Assembly: GCA_015680685.1 (NCBI GenBank) | Contig: MNCI01030304.1 | Coordinates: 1,113,461-1,177,460, forward strand | Direction: 5' to 3' | Source: Gnetum montanum | Lineage: Eukaryota > Streptophyta > Gnetopsida > Gnetales > Gnetaceae | Length of the DNA stretch: 64,000 nucleotides | Shown: in pieces, positions 10,951-23,240 of the stretch | Layout of the letters: every line of letters begins with the position of its first letter | Numbering within the stretch: the first letter of the stretch is position 1 | The notes under the pieces: model-generated | Databases searched by the model: none | What the model was told of the DNA's origin: nothing | What the model saw: only the letters and a program-made list of their open reading frames with translations | Program-made: the position numbers and the translations under genes

Positions 10951-11182
10951 GCAGATGGAGATTACATGAATAATGGACTGGGATAGGAGGAAGCACTTAG
11001 GATGGAATGGAGCTGGAGCATTTACATCAGGAACAAGTTTGGTTGCATGGCTATGGATAAACAATGGAAGGCATAATCGTGATGTTAGCAACAACGCGTC
11101 TCATTTTCTTTTCTCTCTCTTCAAGCTATTAGATGAGGGTCTGGATGTCATCTATGTACAGTGTTCACCACAAATGGTGTGA
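10951..11182 (+). pseudogene. Element A small 3' ORF behind a splice-acceptor-like site
   Basis: TGTTGTGTGTGCAG (AG at 10953-10954) is followed at once by ATG (10955). The same junction occurs in E. The downstream sequence aligns with the 68-codon E ORF, but here the fourth codon after ATG (ATG GAG ATT ACA) is followed by TGA. An open frame restarting at 10973 runs to 11182 (MDWDRRKHLGWNGAGAFTSG). Athila-type elements are known to carry an extra ORF after pol. No domain is recognisable, and the splice reading is inference from sequence. Confidence 0.4.
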
Positions 11183-11186
11183 ACAC
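11161..11186 (+). other. Conserved hairpin near the 3' end of element A
   Basis: GTGTTCAC (11161-11168) pairs perfectly with GTGAACAC (11179-11186) across a 10-base loop. E has the equivalent hairpin GGTGTTCA / TGAACACC at 62895-62922, although the loop sequences differ. That pattern suggests the stem is maintained. Confidence 0.55.
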
Positions 11187-11299
11187 CAATGTTGTAATAT
11201 GTTTGTCAATCTGTTCACTTGGTACTTTGAGACTGTTATTCCCTATCGTTGTTCGTTCTCATTCAGTTAATAATCCCATACCTTCCTAATATTTTGTAA

Positions 11300-11337
11300 G
11301 GAACTCGAGGATGAGTTTTCATTTAGTCATGGGGGTA
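11300..11337 (+). other. Element A polypurine tract region
   Basis: AACTCGAGGATGAGTT (a 6-bp dyad in E: AACTCG/CGAGTT) is followed by GTCATGGGGGTA just before the right LTR. The G-rich end is the expected primer for plus-strand synthesis. The same block precedes the C 3' LTR and, inverted, the E LTR. Confidence 0.75.
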
Positions 11338-12166
11338 TGATGAGCCATGATGTTGGGTACGCGATATCACATCCGTAATATCGGGTACATGATATCGAAG
11401 CCTTCCAAGAGATATCGGGGCATGTCTTGTCACCTATAAATAAGAGTGGGTGCACTTGGTTTGAGTAGTTTGTTAATTAGTCTTAGCCCCTTACCAAAAC
11501 TCTTGCCTTTTCACCCTCTCAGAGTTAGAATTATTTCTGTGTGCCCACAGTAGGAGTCATAAAGTGAACGGATCCTCATTCAAGCATTGTGTACCTGAGC
11601 ACACCTTATGTACGACAATAAAGATGAACTTTGCGATAAACCTTGCAGCATCCAGAATAGATTAATTAATGTTAATTATAGTTATTTAATGCTTTCATTA
11701 ATTAATTAATGTTCTCTCTCTCACCCTATAACTCTCATAAGTAGGCACACTCAGTACAATTACTTTGAGCATGTGTGTAATGCTTGGTAACCCAGTAATG
11801 ATTAGCATTTGGTAATCCTAGCAGTGTTGCACTAGTTCAAGATGTGTATGGTAAGTGAGAATGAATGCTAGTGTTAGGACTAGTTAAAGCATAGTTGAGT
11901 AGTTAAATTAAATTAGTTACTTATTTATCTCTCTCCTCCCTTTGTAGCACTAGGCCATAAAACATAAAAATATATAAAAATCATATACCTCAAGTTTACT
12001 TAACCATACAATTGTGCTATACAAGTAAGCTTGGGAAGACAACGATTGACTAACCCATCCTTGTTCCACAAAAGCGCATAAGCACTTAGTCCTTGGAATT
12101 TGACCGGATTGTGCATGGACACTCGTATTCATATGGTTGAGCATAGGGATACCTTGCCGCTCATCA
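11338..12166 (+). repeat. Element A 3' LTR
   Basis: The second copy of the 3187-4041 LTR, 829 bp, TGATGAGCC to CTCATCA, with TATA at 11434-11442 and AATAAA at 11617-11622. It is followed by CTCTC, matching the left flank CTCTT at four of five bases. The GATATC motifs at its start have decayed (for example TGATGTTGGG in place of CGATATCGGG), mostly by CpG loss. Confidence 0.9.
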
Positions 12167-12370
12167 CTCTCAAGCTTTCTTAGCCAAAAAAAGAGAAAGA
12201 ATTGTTGGTGTGCTAGGACTATCAAGCTCTTTGAATGTAATGAACTTAGGTAACAAGCTTTCTTGCCCTCCTTCTAGTGCCAAAAGAACTATTGGTGACC
12301 ATTTTCGACTGCCAATGTTGGGGGCCTTTGGTTCGTGAGTGGGGTCATGGGAAATGAAGTTATTCTTCAA
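12167..12370 (-). pseudogene. Probable continuation of H1 gag N-terminal part
   Basis: A minus-strand open frame of 66 residues (ends TPTILSLFLAKKA) abuts the right LTR of A. Across A, the H1 gag-side frame resumes at 3186 with LAKYF.LITKQDN. The 5-bp flank similarity of A and the shared strand support one interrupted reading unit. No domain can be recognised in this piece, so the assignment rests on position. The 5' LTR of H1 was not found further right. Confidence 0.4.
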
Positions 12371-12940
12371 ATAAGATTTAGGTGCTTGCTGGTCTGTAAA
12401 AACACCAAGGCCTAGATACCTCCAAATAGACTCAATGGTTATGAAATGAATTCAATGTGAGTATGTGTTTATTGTTGTTAAGGTTGAAATGGTTGGGTTG
12501 TGTATGAAATTGTAATTGGCTATCATAAAGGAAATTCAACTAACTTTGTTGAGTACTATGAGTTGTTGAAGGTTCGTATTTTGTCAAGCTACTTGGTCTA
12601 TATAGTCCCTATAGTACATTAGTTATAACAAATAAAATTTTTAAAAAATGTTTAAGCACAATTCTACCAATCTACTCCTAATTTCCCCTAGAGAGAAAAT
12701 TCCATAAGAAAACTAGAAATAGAGTGAGATTCAATGGATTTTAGAAAAGGAAAAGAAAAAAAAAAGCAGATTTGTATGAATGTCAAATATTTAAGCAAGA
12801 TAAATCGACATGAGGAAACACTTCACAATAAAGCTATTCCAATTCAATCTATTATGAATCATCCAAACATTCTAAGCTCACCAGGCAGTTTTATAAAAGA
12901 CACTCTTATTTAACTACCAAAACTCTTTGTAAATGACAAA

Positions 12941-13000
12941 GTACAAGCTTCTATTTGGCTAGTTAAATAAGTACAAGCTTCTATTTGGCTAGTTAAATAT
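12941..13000. repeat. 30-bp tandem duplication
   Basis: Two adjacent copies (12941-12970 and 12971-13000) of a unit starting GTACAAGCTTCTATTTGGCT. They differ only at the last base, so the duplication is recent compared with the decay around it. Confidence 0.95.
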
Positions 13001-15461
13001 TGGTCAAAATTGCAAATAATTGAACTTGTAGAAAAAATTGCAAATTTTAAGATTACAATATTAAGGTAAAAAAATTTATAAATAAAGAAGCTATTTTAGT
13101 CATCTCAAAGTATCACCAATTATCTAGATTCCCTAAACTCAAATAGGAAATTTCTTTAAGACATTGCTGTTAATTATCTCAAGAGCTTTTCTACAACTTA
13201 AGATCTTATATGATAATCCTTAATAGAAGTCTAATATTGTGCAAATATAGAGTTATAAAGGCAATCTAAAAAATCCCAAAATTTAATGCCAAGCATGATA
13301 CTATCTTGACCATTAGCTATGTAACTAAAATAAAATGGGAAGAAATGAACTCATAGGATTAATACAAAGTAGTTGAATTAATGTCTTTAACAAGTCATGC
13401 TTTATAAGAAATCTTTAATATTCTTCAAAGTTGCTCCTTTTTCCAAATCCCTTTCATTATTAAAGGTACAAATCTATATTGATGAGGATTCCATACCTTG
13501 GCTATTTGTACTATCTAGGAGGTATAAATCTATAGCATATACTGTAGTACCAATAGTGAAAAGATCCAAATACTTAGGGTGCTACTCCATGGAATCTTTC
13601 AAATCCCATGCAATAATAAACGGTGCTTCCCATAAATACCTATTTTCATAGTGTGTAGATAGATGTTTATCAACCTTCATCAATGCCACATCAATAGTAC
13701 TTGCCTACTTCAAGTAGCTTTGCCAATCAAGATTTCCAGTAGTAGCTTCTACTCCCTAGTTCCATGGAAGATAGGATATCTAGTTAATCACATCCAAGGC
13801 AAGTTAAATAATTTAATATTACTCACTATGATAATCCTACTTTCATGTATGCATCTAGGTAATATTATTGATATCCTGTTAATTTGGTTGTGGAGGAAAG
13901 CTTGAGATCCTGTAATAGAAAATTTTATTGCAAGCATAGACATGAGAATTGTGGGACTAGATTTGTATCATTCTATTCATCTTCTAGAGAGGATAATCAT
14001 TCATGATAGAAAAAATTCCACATTTGGGAGATCTTGATGAAATTCCTTGATCATAATTAAAGTGTAATATCTAATTCAGGGAGAAATTCCATGACTATGT
14101 TTAGAAGAGGTAACAAGATAGAACCTAATGGTAATGTTATTACCATATTCATGTTCATTGTAGCTACATAGGTATTTAAAAAATAATTTTTCCACAAAAA
14201 AATCAAATCTTGGTAATCCCATGGTGGAAATTTAAATTAGTGAGAAAGATCATTACCTAGCTCTTTGTGACTCTAATTCAGTGGTTAATATCATCTCATT
14301 GTAGCAGTACCTTGATTAAGGGCTTCTTCCTTACAAGAGTACCAATATTTAACTAGATTCAAAAAACCAATCTTATGCATACATCATGGGATAGGTAAGT
14401 GACATGATGACATCTGTTGTAGGTTGGTCATATCTCACAAATTTCCTAATGATCAAGTTAGAAAACAAGATGAAAGATAGTTTTCTTGTTATCATGGGGA
14501 GGACCTAGTTAAGCACTACTTATGCTAGGTTGATCTTCTAAGATCTCCACTTGAAGTATGAATTACAAGAAAATACCTTATGATCCTTCTTGGTCATGTA
14601 GTGCTGTGCACATGTGTCATTCATGTAAGCCAAACTAAACATTTGATTGGCAATACTTAATGTAACATAACGAATGTATTTCACCTCTAAGCATGCATAA
14701 TGCTCAATTAAACACATAGAGGTATACTAGATGCATACATGGGAGAGGAATCCTCCATTTCATGTCAAAAATTTATTTTCTTACTATTGTCATGTGTGAA
14801 TTTAATAAATTTGGTGTGATTAGTTTGTAGTCTTTTTTGAGCTTAATGTATAATCATTAATGATATTTACTTTCCTATTAAAGTGTTTTTGTTTGTGTGT
14901 GTATAAAAAACCAATTAATATAATTTATTAATGCTCATCCAATAAGCCAATGGTGGATGAATGAGTGACAAATTCGATGAGGATACAGTGTCAAATGGGT
15001 CCAAAGTGAAGCCTTAATTGATTAAATGTCCACAAAAAAATTCATCCACCTTCTTTTCTTCTATCCATCATTGGTGAACTAGGCTTAGAGTTATCAAGAA
15101 GCTAGGACTTACATTGTAAGTTGTTAGAGCTAATGCTACTAGAATCATGGGTAAGTGGTGGATCCACACCTTAGGCTATGAGCTCCAAAAGTCTAGAAGA
15201 GTTATTGATCATTAGAAAGAAAAGGATGTGTCATCAAGAGTCCTTGTGATAGCTAGATGGGTCTAATAGATGTGAATGGATCAAGATATACATGTCACCT
15301 TGCTTGAACATCCTAGTTAGAAGAGGTTTGTAATGCTATAAATCTATGCATGTCATGTGATGAGGAATGAATTCTCATGTTCATACAAGTCAAAGGCTCT
15401 AGGTGGTGATTTGGTATTCTAGTAATTTCCATAACTTTTATGCTGCATAAAAAAACCCTCT

Positions 15462-15626
15462 CCCTATGAAAGAAAAAGAAAATATAAAAATGAAATAAAA
15501 AATAAAATAATTGAATGATGAAAATAAAAGATGATGAAAAGAAAAGAAAATATGAAAAAAGAGAAGAAAATAAAAATATAAGGAAAATGATAATGATGAT
15601 AAGAAGAAATAATGGGAAGAGGAATG
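15462..15626. repeat. Purine-rich low-complexity tract
   Basis: About 165 bp almost entirely of A and G with scattered T (runs of GAAAA, GATGATGAAAA, AGAAGAAAATAAAA). The minus-strand 'ORF' of Phe, Ser and Leu across it is a by-product of composition. Confidence 0.9.
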
Positions 15627-17600
15627 TAACTTCAAGCTTATCAACCCATGCACATTTATATTCTTACCATTCCAAATTGATTCTATAGTTACTCAGATTA
15701 GAATGAAAATGAGTGGATGAACCTATACCTATGCAAGTCTTTCTTAAGTTCAACTCACTGGCTATATTACTTGACTTCTTAAAATGTCATAGTACAAGAT
15801 AATATCCTACTCATCCCTACCCATGATGATGAAGGCCTAAAAGTATTTTCTTAGTGAACTTGGTAATGTTAATTGCAGCTTTCACCCAAATCCAAAATCC
15901 ATTTGTGTCTAAAGGTCAACAACATAATTCTTGACCTAGGCCTTGACCACATTAGGACCTAGAATTTTTCCTTTGTTTGGTCATGGTAGTTTAATCTTTT
16001 TTGGGGTGTGGGATTGGTTAACCTAGCCAAGGAATTGATGTGATATTTATGGTAGAGAAAAATTCCAATCTACAATGCATATGTACATGAATGGAGGAAA
16101 ATAAAATCAAAATATTAATTTTGGGATGTTTGTTGATGCATTACCTTAGTTTTGTTTTACTAATGGTTAGATCATGGAACAATCAAGGCTAGATGACAGT
16201 GAAAGTAATAAGTATGATCTTGCAATTGGAAGGGAGACTTTGAGATTGATCCCTATTATGTGGATGAGTAGCAGTGAAAGGATGTAGCAACACATCTCTT
16301 GTGGGATGTAGGATGTGCTCATGTGCTACATGAGCTAATTGAATGATTGGCTAGGGATTCGATGATATTGCACTCTCAACAATTTTCTCTTTCTCTTATC
16401 CATTATTCATTCTACATATCATCCATTTCATTCTTATCCATGATTATATGTGGTAAAAATTTAATTGGGTAAAGAAAAAGATGAGATCTAGTCATCCAAG
16501 GAGATGGACCTATGTTTAATGCTAATGTCTCTCTGATTGTTGGAAATCCAAAGCTGTCTCATCAATGGATTTCACAAGGGCAAGAAAAATAAGTATTTGC
16601 TATGAGAAGGACTCACTTGTGAATTCTTGGTGGATTGGCACTACAAGTAAGTAAGATAACACTTATCTCCCATTAATGGTGATGGTTACATTACATAAGG
16701 CACTTGATTGATCTTCCACTTATTTGAGTGTCAATTCTCTATGCTTTAAGATTTGATCATGACAAACTCTCCTCAGTTCATCTCATTTGTTCTTGTATTT
16801 CATTATTCTTGATGATCTAATCATTCTTTAGTTTTCTTCTAACCTCTCATTCCTAGATTTTGATATATGATAATGTATAAATTTATCAATTGACTTAATT
16901 CCCATGATTACAAATGTCACTAAGGATAAGTTTGTAATGATCTTGTTATCATGCTTCTAAGACACTTTTCTAGATTAATTCAGGGTGATTCAAGCATGTT
17001 CTTGATCTTGCATATGGCCCCAGAGATAAAGGAAGATAAGTTGAATTTATGGATGATAAAGTTTTTTATTTTCTCATGTTTGGGAGGGTGCATTAGCATA
17101 GGGACTTAATGCCCCTACACCAATGCACCTCCCTATGATAATGGACTAGTATAAATGGAGGGAATCTTCCAGGCTCATATACATTTGTGGCTTTTTGCAT
17201 TTCCCTTTTATTTATTCCTATTCAACAAAAAACAAGTAAAAATTTACCAAATTTTCATCTATAAGATTCGATTAGTATTATTTTTACATGCATTCTACTT
17301 TGTCTTTCTTGTCATTGGTTTTCTTACTATGGTTTAAGTCAAGTGTCTTCTAACTTAGTCATAGAGGAGAGGCATTAATCCAAGAATATATTTATTGCAT
17401 TTGATAGTTATTTAAGCATATTCTACCTTATTTTTATTTACCCATGCATACCATGATTTCATAGTTGTGATAATGTTTCTCAAGTATTTCTAAGGGTTAT
17501 GCTTATTGTTGTTTTCACATGAAATTTTTGCAATGGTATGTAATGCCTAGGGAACTTTCTTAATTTTTGGTAGTCTTCATAGCTCACCATATTAGGACAA

Positions 17601-19655
17601 TTGTGATCAAAGCTCCATAGATCAAGAAGAATTAAGGTTGAAAAATTTCAAACCTTCATTTGTAGACAAATGCATGAATCACCAATGCATGAGGAGGAGG
17701 TAGATGAAAAGCTTAAATCCCTTGATCTAGAACCTACAAAACCAACTCTCTAAAGATAACCACCTAAAAGTAGATTGAGAGGTAGGTAGTCACATTCTTG
17801 ATCTTTTTGTCTAGTACATGCATAGCAACATGTGGCTGAATAAGTGCCAAAGGATTTGGTAAATGATGATGATGATGAACTAGATGGCATCCAAGAAAAT
17901 GTTGATGTACATAACATCCAACAATGACTAATGTATAAGAAGAAAAATCACCATCAATTCATTGAGCTTAGTCCTTCTCAGCTTAGGAAGTCACTATAGC
18001 AAATACGGTTCTCTAAGTATATCATGCAAACCTTTGTCTAGTATCAACATGAGGGAGAATAGTTCTATCAAAACCCTATAGTAGATAGTACCATGACCTT
18101 TATTGGAAAAACTCTTATGCATATTTTGACATGGATAATCTCCACTAGATTTCAAATGAGCTAGGTAATAATTGGTAATCATGAACCTAGAAGAGTAAGC
18201 TCATGCTCAGGTCAAAAATTCTACTCAAGGCTTTTGACACGAATAGAGTAGAAGTGAAGATGTTTAAACTTCTCCTGGATCATAATGCTATGTACAAAAT
18301 CTTCGTGCATACATTTTTTGCCCACCAAATAACCATTATGTATCTTTACTTAGGGGGATAAAATTGTAGTGACGATAAGGGAGAAGTACAAGATCAACAT
18401 CTCATAGTTTCTCTACAAGGCTTTAATCTAGAAGTTTTAAGATATGTCTTGAGACAAGAGGGAGGTTTATGCCTTTTGGGGTTAATTAGAAAAATCTAAA
18501 AACTAACAAAAATAGCTAATCATGTAAGAAGACATCCCATAATAACAAGAACGGTGGATTGGAAGAATGTAATGATGGTGGCTTTAAGGTAACATCTAGA
18601 GGTCATTGGGACCATACTAGATTTAGAAGATGAGTTGCCTTTAGGAAACCTATCCCAAATCTATCCTTTAGACCTTCTTCATTAGCACCAAATAAGGGCA
18701 TCATTTGTATCTCAAGCATCATAACATATACAAGTGTGATAGCCTAGCAAATCCATCACATGACCTTCTAGTTTTAGCATCACGAAGAGCCAATTATGCA
18801 CATTGAAGTTGAGGGATAGGCTACCATAATTCACATTGAGCTTTGCTAGACCTTGGAAAAATTTTCTTGGACATTATGTGAGTCATTGTTAGTGGTGAGG
18901 ATATAAGGAAAAATCTCTTTGAAGTTCCTCGTCCCTTTCTAGATGATCCACCCATGATCCATTATGATATTCCTATTTAGTCTCATTCATGTTTTTTTTT
19001 TTTGCAAAGTGTTTTCTCCTCACATCAATTTAGGCACAAAATGCAAAATATCAAACATTTAGCAAAAGTCCTCTAAGTACCCATTGATCAACTTGGGACT
19101 AGTCACTAGGCAAAAGAGAAGTAAGGATCAACCCATGTATCAAGTTGCTCTTAAGAATATTGATAGAATGATAAAGAATAAAATCATTAAGGTATGGGAT
19201 AAGTTACAAACTACAAATGCTAATAGAACTTTCTATCTAAGGGAGCTATAGAGAAGTCAAGTAGAGACACAATGGTTATAGGAAGAATTAGAACACATTA
19301 CATTGTTGGAACCAACACCCTTCACAATCACTTCAGAGGTGTAGATTGAGAATCTATTAGTTGAGTAATTTCAAATGTATAAAGTTGGTGAAGAAGCCTT
19401 ATTTATGAAGGATGGCTTAGAGCAACAAATTAGAATGTTGAAGCATTAGTCCAAAGAGTGGAAAATGGTAAGCCAAGAGAAGGAAAAGCAAGTACTTTCT
19501 CTTTTCCAACAAGTAAGAAGGTTGGAGAATGAGAGTCAAATCTTGGCCTAATCTCATGATAAATGCCTTCATATAGAGAACAAGTGCTAGAATTTGTGGC
19601 AAGATTTAGTAGATAAGACTAAAAAAAAAGAAAAAGAAAGAATAAACTCAGAAGA
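17601..19655 (+). pseudogene. Decayed plus-strand coding-like region, unidentified
   Basis: Plus-strand translation gives long stretches of protein-like composition broken by stops, such as LKTFDTNRVEVKMFKLLLDH near 18220 and KNIDRMIKNKIIKVWDKLQT near 19150. Near 19500 it is heptad-like, rich in Gln, Glu, Leu and Lys (QVRRLENESQIL). The end has coiled-coil character like the 3' coding region of element C, but I could not align the two. It may be the gag or 3' ORF of an old element. Function is not recognised. Confidence 0.3.
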
Positions 19656-19659
19656 TTCA

Positions 19660-19944
19660 TTAGTAAAGTTAAATATTTCAAATCTTCTTTCATTTAATCA
19701 TTTTACAAATAAAGAAAATAACAAAAATTATAAAAATAAATATCTTACATGTCAAGCATACTTAGTCATATGAACAAAATTGACATAAATAATGATTGGA
19801 AAGACAACGACTAGTAACCACATGTATTTTACGATCTATGGATGCAGACCACTTAGGTAAAAGAAGTCCATGGAATTTGACTAGATCATGCATACACACT
19901 AGTAATTCATATGGTTGAGAGTAGGAAATACCTGCTATTCATCA
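19660..19944 (+). repeat. Fragment B: end of an Athila-like 5' LTR
   Basis: The last 285 bp or so resemble the ends of the A and D LTRs: AAGACAACGA, TCCATGGAATTTGACTAGATC, ATTCATATGGTTGAG and the CATCA end. The start of the LTR was not found; it is either decayed or truncated near 19660. The boundary on the left is approximate. Confidence 0.6.
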
Positions 19945-19945
19945 T

Positions 19946-19963
19946 TGACATCACTACAAGGAA
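19946..19963 (+). other. Fragment B primer binding site, decayed
   Basis: TGACATCACTACAAGGAA sits one base after CATCA. It matches the tRNA-Asp complement at 10 of 18 bases, and most differences are G-to-A or C-to-T. Its position, as in A, C and D, supports the call more than its sequence does. Confidence 0.5.
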
Positions 19964-20095
19964 TTTCATTTTAGTTATGTCCACTAAGTATTTTTAGATA
20001 GTGAAATCATACAAGTCATTGTAAGAATATAACACATCATCTTTAAGAAAAATAATAATGTTTTATTAAGGCATACTACATAAGAGCAAAGTAAG

Positions 20096-20400
20096 ATGTC
20101 TTCTTCTTGTAGGGCTAATTCATCACCTACTGATGATTCTAATAAGAAATATGATAGACATAAAATGAATTTTGATGAGATAACTCAATAATTAAAGGTT
20201 TTTCATGCATATGTAGATCTCTATTATTTGGACTTCACCTTCATCCTTCATTAGGATGAACAAATACAGAAGAGAAATTTGAAGGACAATGTTGTGATGC
20301 CTCCTTATCATTCTATCTCTTCAATGTTCATGGCTATTGATGAGATCTTATATAATTGGATTGGTTATGTCACTAATTTGTCACCTCATCTATGAATCAC
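20096..20400 (+). pseudogene. Fragment B gag N-terminus
   Basis: The ATG lies about 130 bp after the PBS, as in A, C and D. MSSSCRANSSPTDDSNKKYD leads to VDLYYLDFTFILH.DEQ, the same motif as FTFILHQDEQ in A and D, then NVVMPPYHSISSMFMAIDEI. After about 20400 the similarity to the other gag genes stops, so the element is truncated or replaced there. Confidence 0.65.
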
Positions 20401-20948
20401 TCGAATGTTGTACTCCTGGAGGTAAGCCTAGGTGATTTAAGTACCAAGAAGAAATGGGAAACTCAAGAGTTTATTGTCTCTTTTCTTGATATCCCAACTT
20501 CTCCCTTGATCAATATATGTAACCTATTGATCATTGGTACATCCAAGAATATTATTTCTTTCTAACTTAATGTAAAAATATGAAAAGGACTCCAACTTCT
20601 TTTTTTTATTAAAATGAAATGATATTTGTACAAACTTTACAATCTTGACTCATACAAAGATAATGAGAAAAGGTTTGTGCATGGGTGAGATCCCTTACCT
20701 CACTCTAGTGTTGATTAAGAATTTACAACTCTACTCATACAAATAAAATAAGAACTAGATTACAAGAATGGAAGGAGAAATGAGAAAAATTAGGAATTTC
20801 CTTAAGGGAATGAGCAATCTGATAGTAGGAAAGCATGGATCTTAGACTACCCTCCTCAAGTATTAGGAAGAAAAAAGCCTAACATCTTAATTTATATAAA
20901 ATATAGATAGATTTAATGGAGATACAAGGTCCATCAATGCATATTAAA

Positions 20949-21069
20949 AGTCATTACTTACTAGGTAGATGGCTTCAAAGTCTTTACCTACTAGGTAGGT
21001 GGCTTTCCAAGTCTTCACCTATTGGGTAGATGAATCTAGAGTTTTCACCTACTAGAGAGGTGACTTCAA
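20949..21069. repeat. Four-copy 30-bp tandem repeat
   Basis: Units at 20949-20978, 20979-21009, 21010-21039 and 21040-21069, with consensus AGTCTTCACCTACTAGGTAG followed by GTGGCTTCAA. The units differ at several positions each. Confidence 0.9.
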
Positions 21070-21696
21070 AGGCATCCTTGTTGAATTTCTCCTTCAAACC
21101 TCACATGCTAATGGTAGGTGTAGATTATTTCTTCCTGTATGGTGGATTTGATAGGTGTTCTTCATAATCAGCTTTGACCAACCATAACTTTCACATCTAG
21201 AATCTATTTTACATAAACTAGGAATCAAGATTAGTTAATTCTATTACATTCCCATTCCCATATGATGGTGCTGCATAACAAAGATGGTGCCTCTTCATAC
21301 CAAGTGTTATCGTTATCTTAACAAGATCCAAAAGTGTAGTTGTAATTGAGACTTAAAAGATCATATTATAATAACGGATGTGTTTGTTGAGAAGACCTTT
21401 GGGGATTTGACCTAAGGAATTTATACCTAGGCTTAGAGGTTGTGCCAAGCATGGAGTGGCAGAGTCGGTATAGGCAAGTCATAGGATCTAGGTGAAGTAG
21501 GATAGGAAGTGAACTAGCCATCCCTTTTGGCTTGTAATAGGCCTAATCGTGGTGGTAGTGCTAGATTGCCTCTAAGGGGATAGATGCCAAGGAAGAAAAC
21601 CCCAAGGTACATTCTCATAGCATGATTTGGATACTCCATTCCTTATTAATAAAGCATTCTTTTCTTTCTCTTTTTGCACTTTCTCTATTATTTCCT

Positions 21697-21788
21697 TTAT
21701 GCATAATGTTGAGTGTTACATATATTTGATGTTGGTATATTATCTTCTTATGCATAATGTCTAATATAACATATATTTGATGTTTACC
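21697..21788. repeat. 51-bp repeat pair
   Basis: TTATGCATAATGT begins both copies (21697 and 21748), and ACATATATTTGATGTT follows in both. The second copy has CTAATATA in place of TGAGTGTT. The motif TTATGCATAA is itself a 10-bp palindrome. Confidence 0.8.
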
Positions 21789-23240
21789 ACGACATCTAAG
21801 AACAGGATGTCACAAACTCGAACATTACAAACATGATAGTTAGTTAAATTTTTCATTTTAGATCATTTAATCTTGATTTTTGGTCCTACAAAATAAGATA
21901 TACAAAAATATTATTAATGAGATAGAACATAATATAGATGATAAAAATTGACTAAAATATACTTACTAGTGATTAATATAAAGTAAAATAAGAATTATTT
22001 ATTAAGGAATATTAGAATTTTAGGTGCTCATCATAGTTCCCAAGTCCCTTAGAAAAATAATGTGAATGAAATAATGAGCACCAAAAACTTATTAAATATT
22101 TTTTACGAGGAAATTAAAGTACTCATAGAAAAACCTTGATCATTGGTCTTTATTAGTCATATACTGAGTAACCAACCATGAAACTCTTATTATTATTTGT
22201 AAAATTAGTCTTTTCATTTCTTTTTATTTAAAAGAAAAAGCTTACATATAATGCATTGAGCAACCAAAGTGTTAATCTTGAAGTCATTGCATTGGATGAA
22301 TCTTTTTTAAAAATGGTAATAAGTAGCTGGAATTAATTGGAAGTATTCAATTATATCTCATTTAAATCAATTTTTTGGGTTTATTTATTTATTTATTATA
22401 TGTATGTATTTTGATATATATATTTATGATTATTATTATTATTTTAAACTTATATTAGAAATCATTCTAGACCTCTTGAGTATTGACCTATGACAAGTTG
22501 GCTTCTAGTAGATTCTCCTATTTAGTAGCTAAAATGCTAAAATTTTTGGATGCATTCCATCCATGTTCAACTTTGATAGCCTATCATAACTTGCAAGTAT
22601 GAATATTATAAAAGTTTAAGAATGACCTTCCTAATTTAACTCTACTAACATGTTAGGTGTATCATTCCTTGCATCCCCCTTAGATTGAAAATAGGCTCCT
22701 AACATTTTCAAGGTAATAACAATGAATGAGGCATAATAGAATGAATAAAGAACTAATGAACTAAGTAATGGATAGCATATAAATAATCAACCCATCCCAT
22801 AGAAAGAGAATAATAATTTAAAGTCAAGTAAACTAAAGTATAGGATTTAGGAAATTAGCTTTCTCAAACTACAAATGCCTAAAGTACATAAAATGTCATA
22901 TAAGAAGATGAAGGTACATTAATCAATGGGCTAAGAAAAGTAAATATCAAGCCCGCTATTATTTGTATATAGTTTTTAGTATTATTATTAATTTTTTTGT
23001 CACTTATTATATTTTATTTTTAGATCAACAAAGCTTAAGATGTCATGGTGCCACTGGAATTCAAATAATTGAAAAGCTTATTACACTGCCAATCAACATG
23101 GTCCTATAGTAAAATTTTTCCATGATGCACATCACTTTAAAAGCTAGAATTCCAACATGAGTATTGGCCACTTAACTACATTACCAACAAATATGGTCAT
23201 GTAAGAAAATATTCCCATGGTACAATTCAGCCCTCATACA

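Larger units (their letters stand above)
12371..17600. other. AT-rich region with no recognisable gene
   Basis: I see no retroelement domain, RNA gene or long open frame here. Open frames of 60-85 codons (for example 13397-13651 and 13663-13905) lack motifs and start context and are best read as chance. Contents that can be stated are a 30-bp tandem duplication (12941-13000), a purine-rich tract (15462-15626), and a TATA-like AGTATAAATGG near 17150 without an attached frame. It may include decayed 5' parts of H1. Confidence 0.5.
20401..23240. other. Unassigned AT-rich region between fragment B and element C
   Basis: No coding domain recognised. It contains a 30-bp tandem repeat (20949-21069) and a 51-bp repeat pair (21697-21788). 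Around 21400-21640 the base composition is less AT-rich than its surroundings, with a possible old LTR fragment, but no matching partner was found. Confidence 0.45.

Noticed and set aside
13397-13905. Two plus-strand ORFs of 80-84 aa as a small host gene
   Set aside because: No recognisable motif, no splice or promoter context, and their length is within chance for AT-rich DNA of this size.
15438-15653. Hydrophobic minus-strand ORF (Phe/Ser/Leu-rich, 71 aa)
   Set aside because: It is the translation of a purine-rich low-complexity tract, with no conserved context.
21440-21540. tRNA-like sequence (TGGCAGAGTCGGTA)
   Set aside because: No cloverleaf can be formed: there is no acceptor pairing and no T-arm GGTTCGA.
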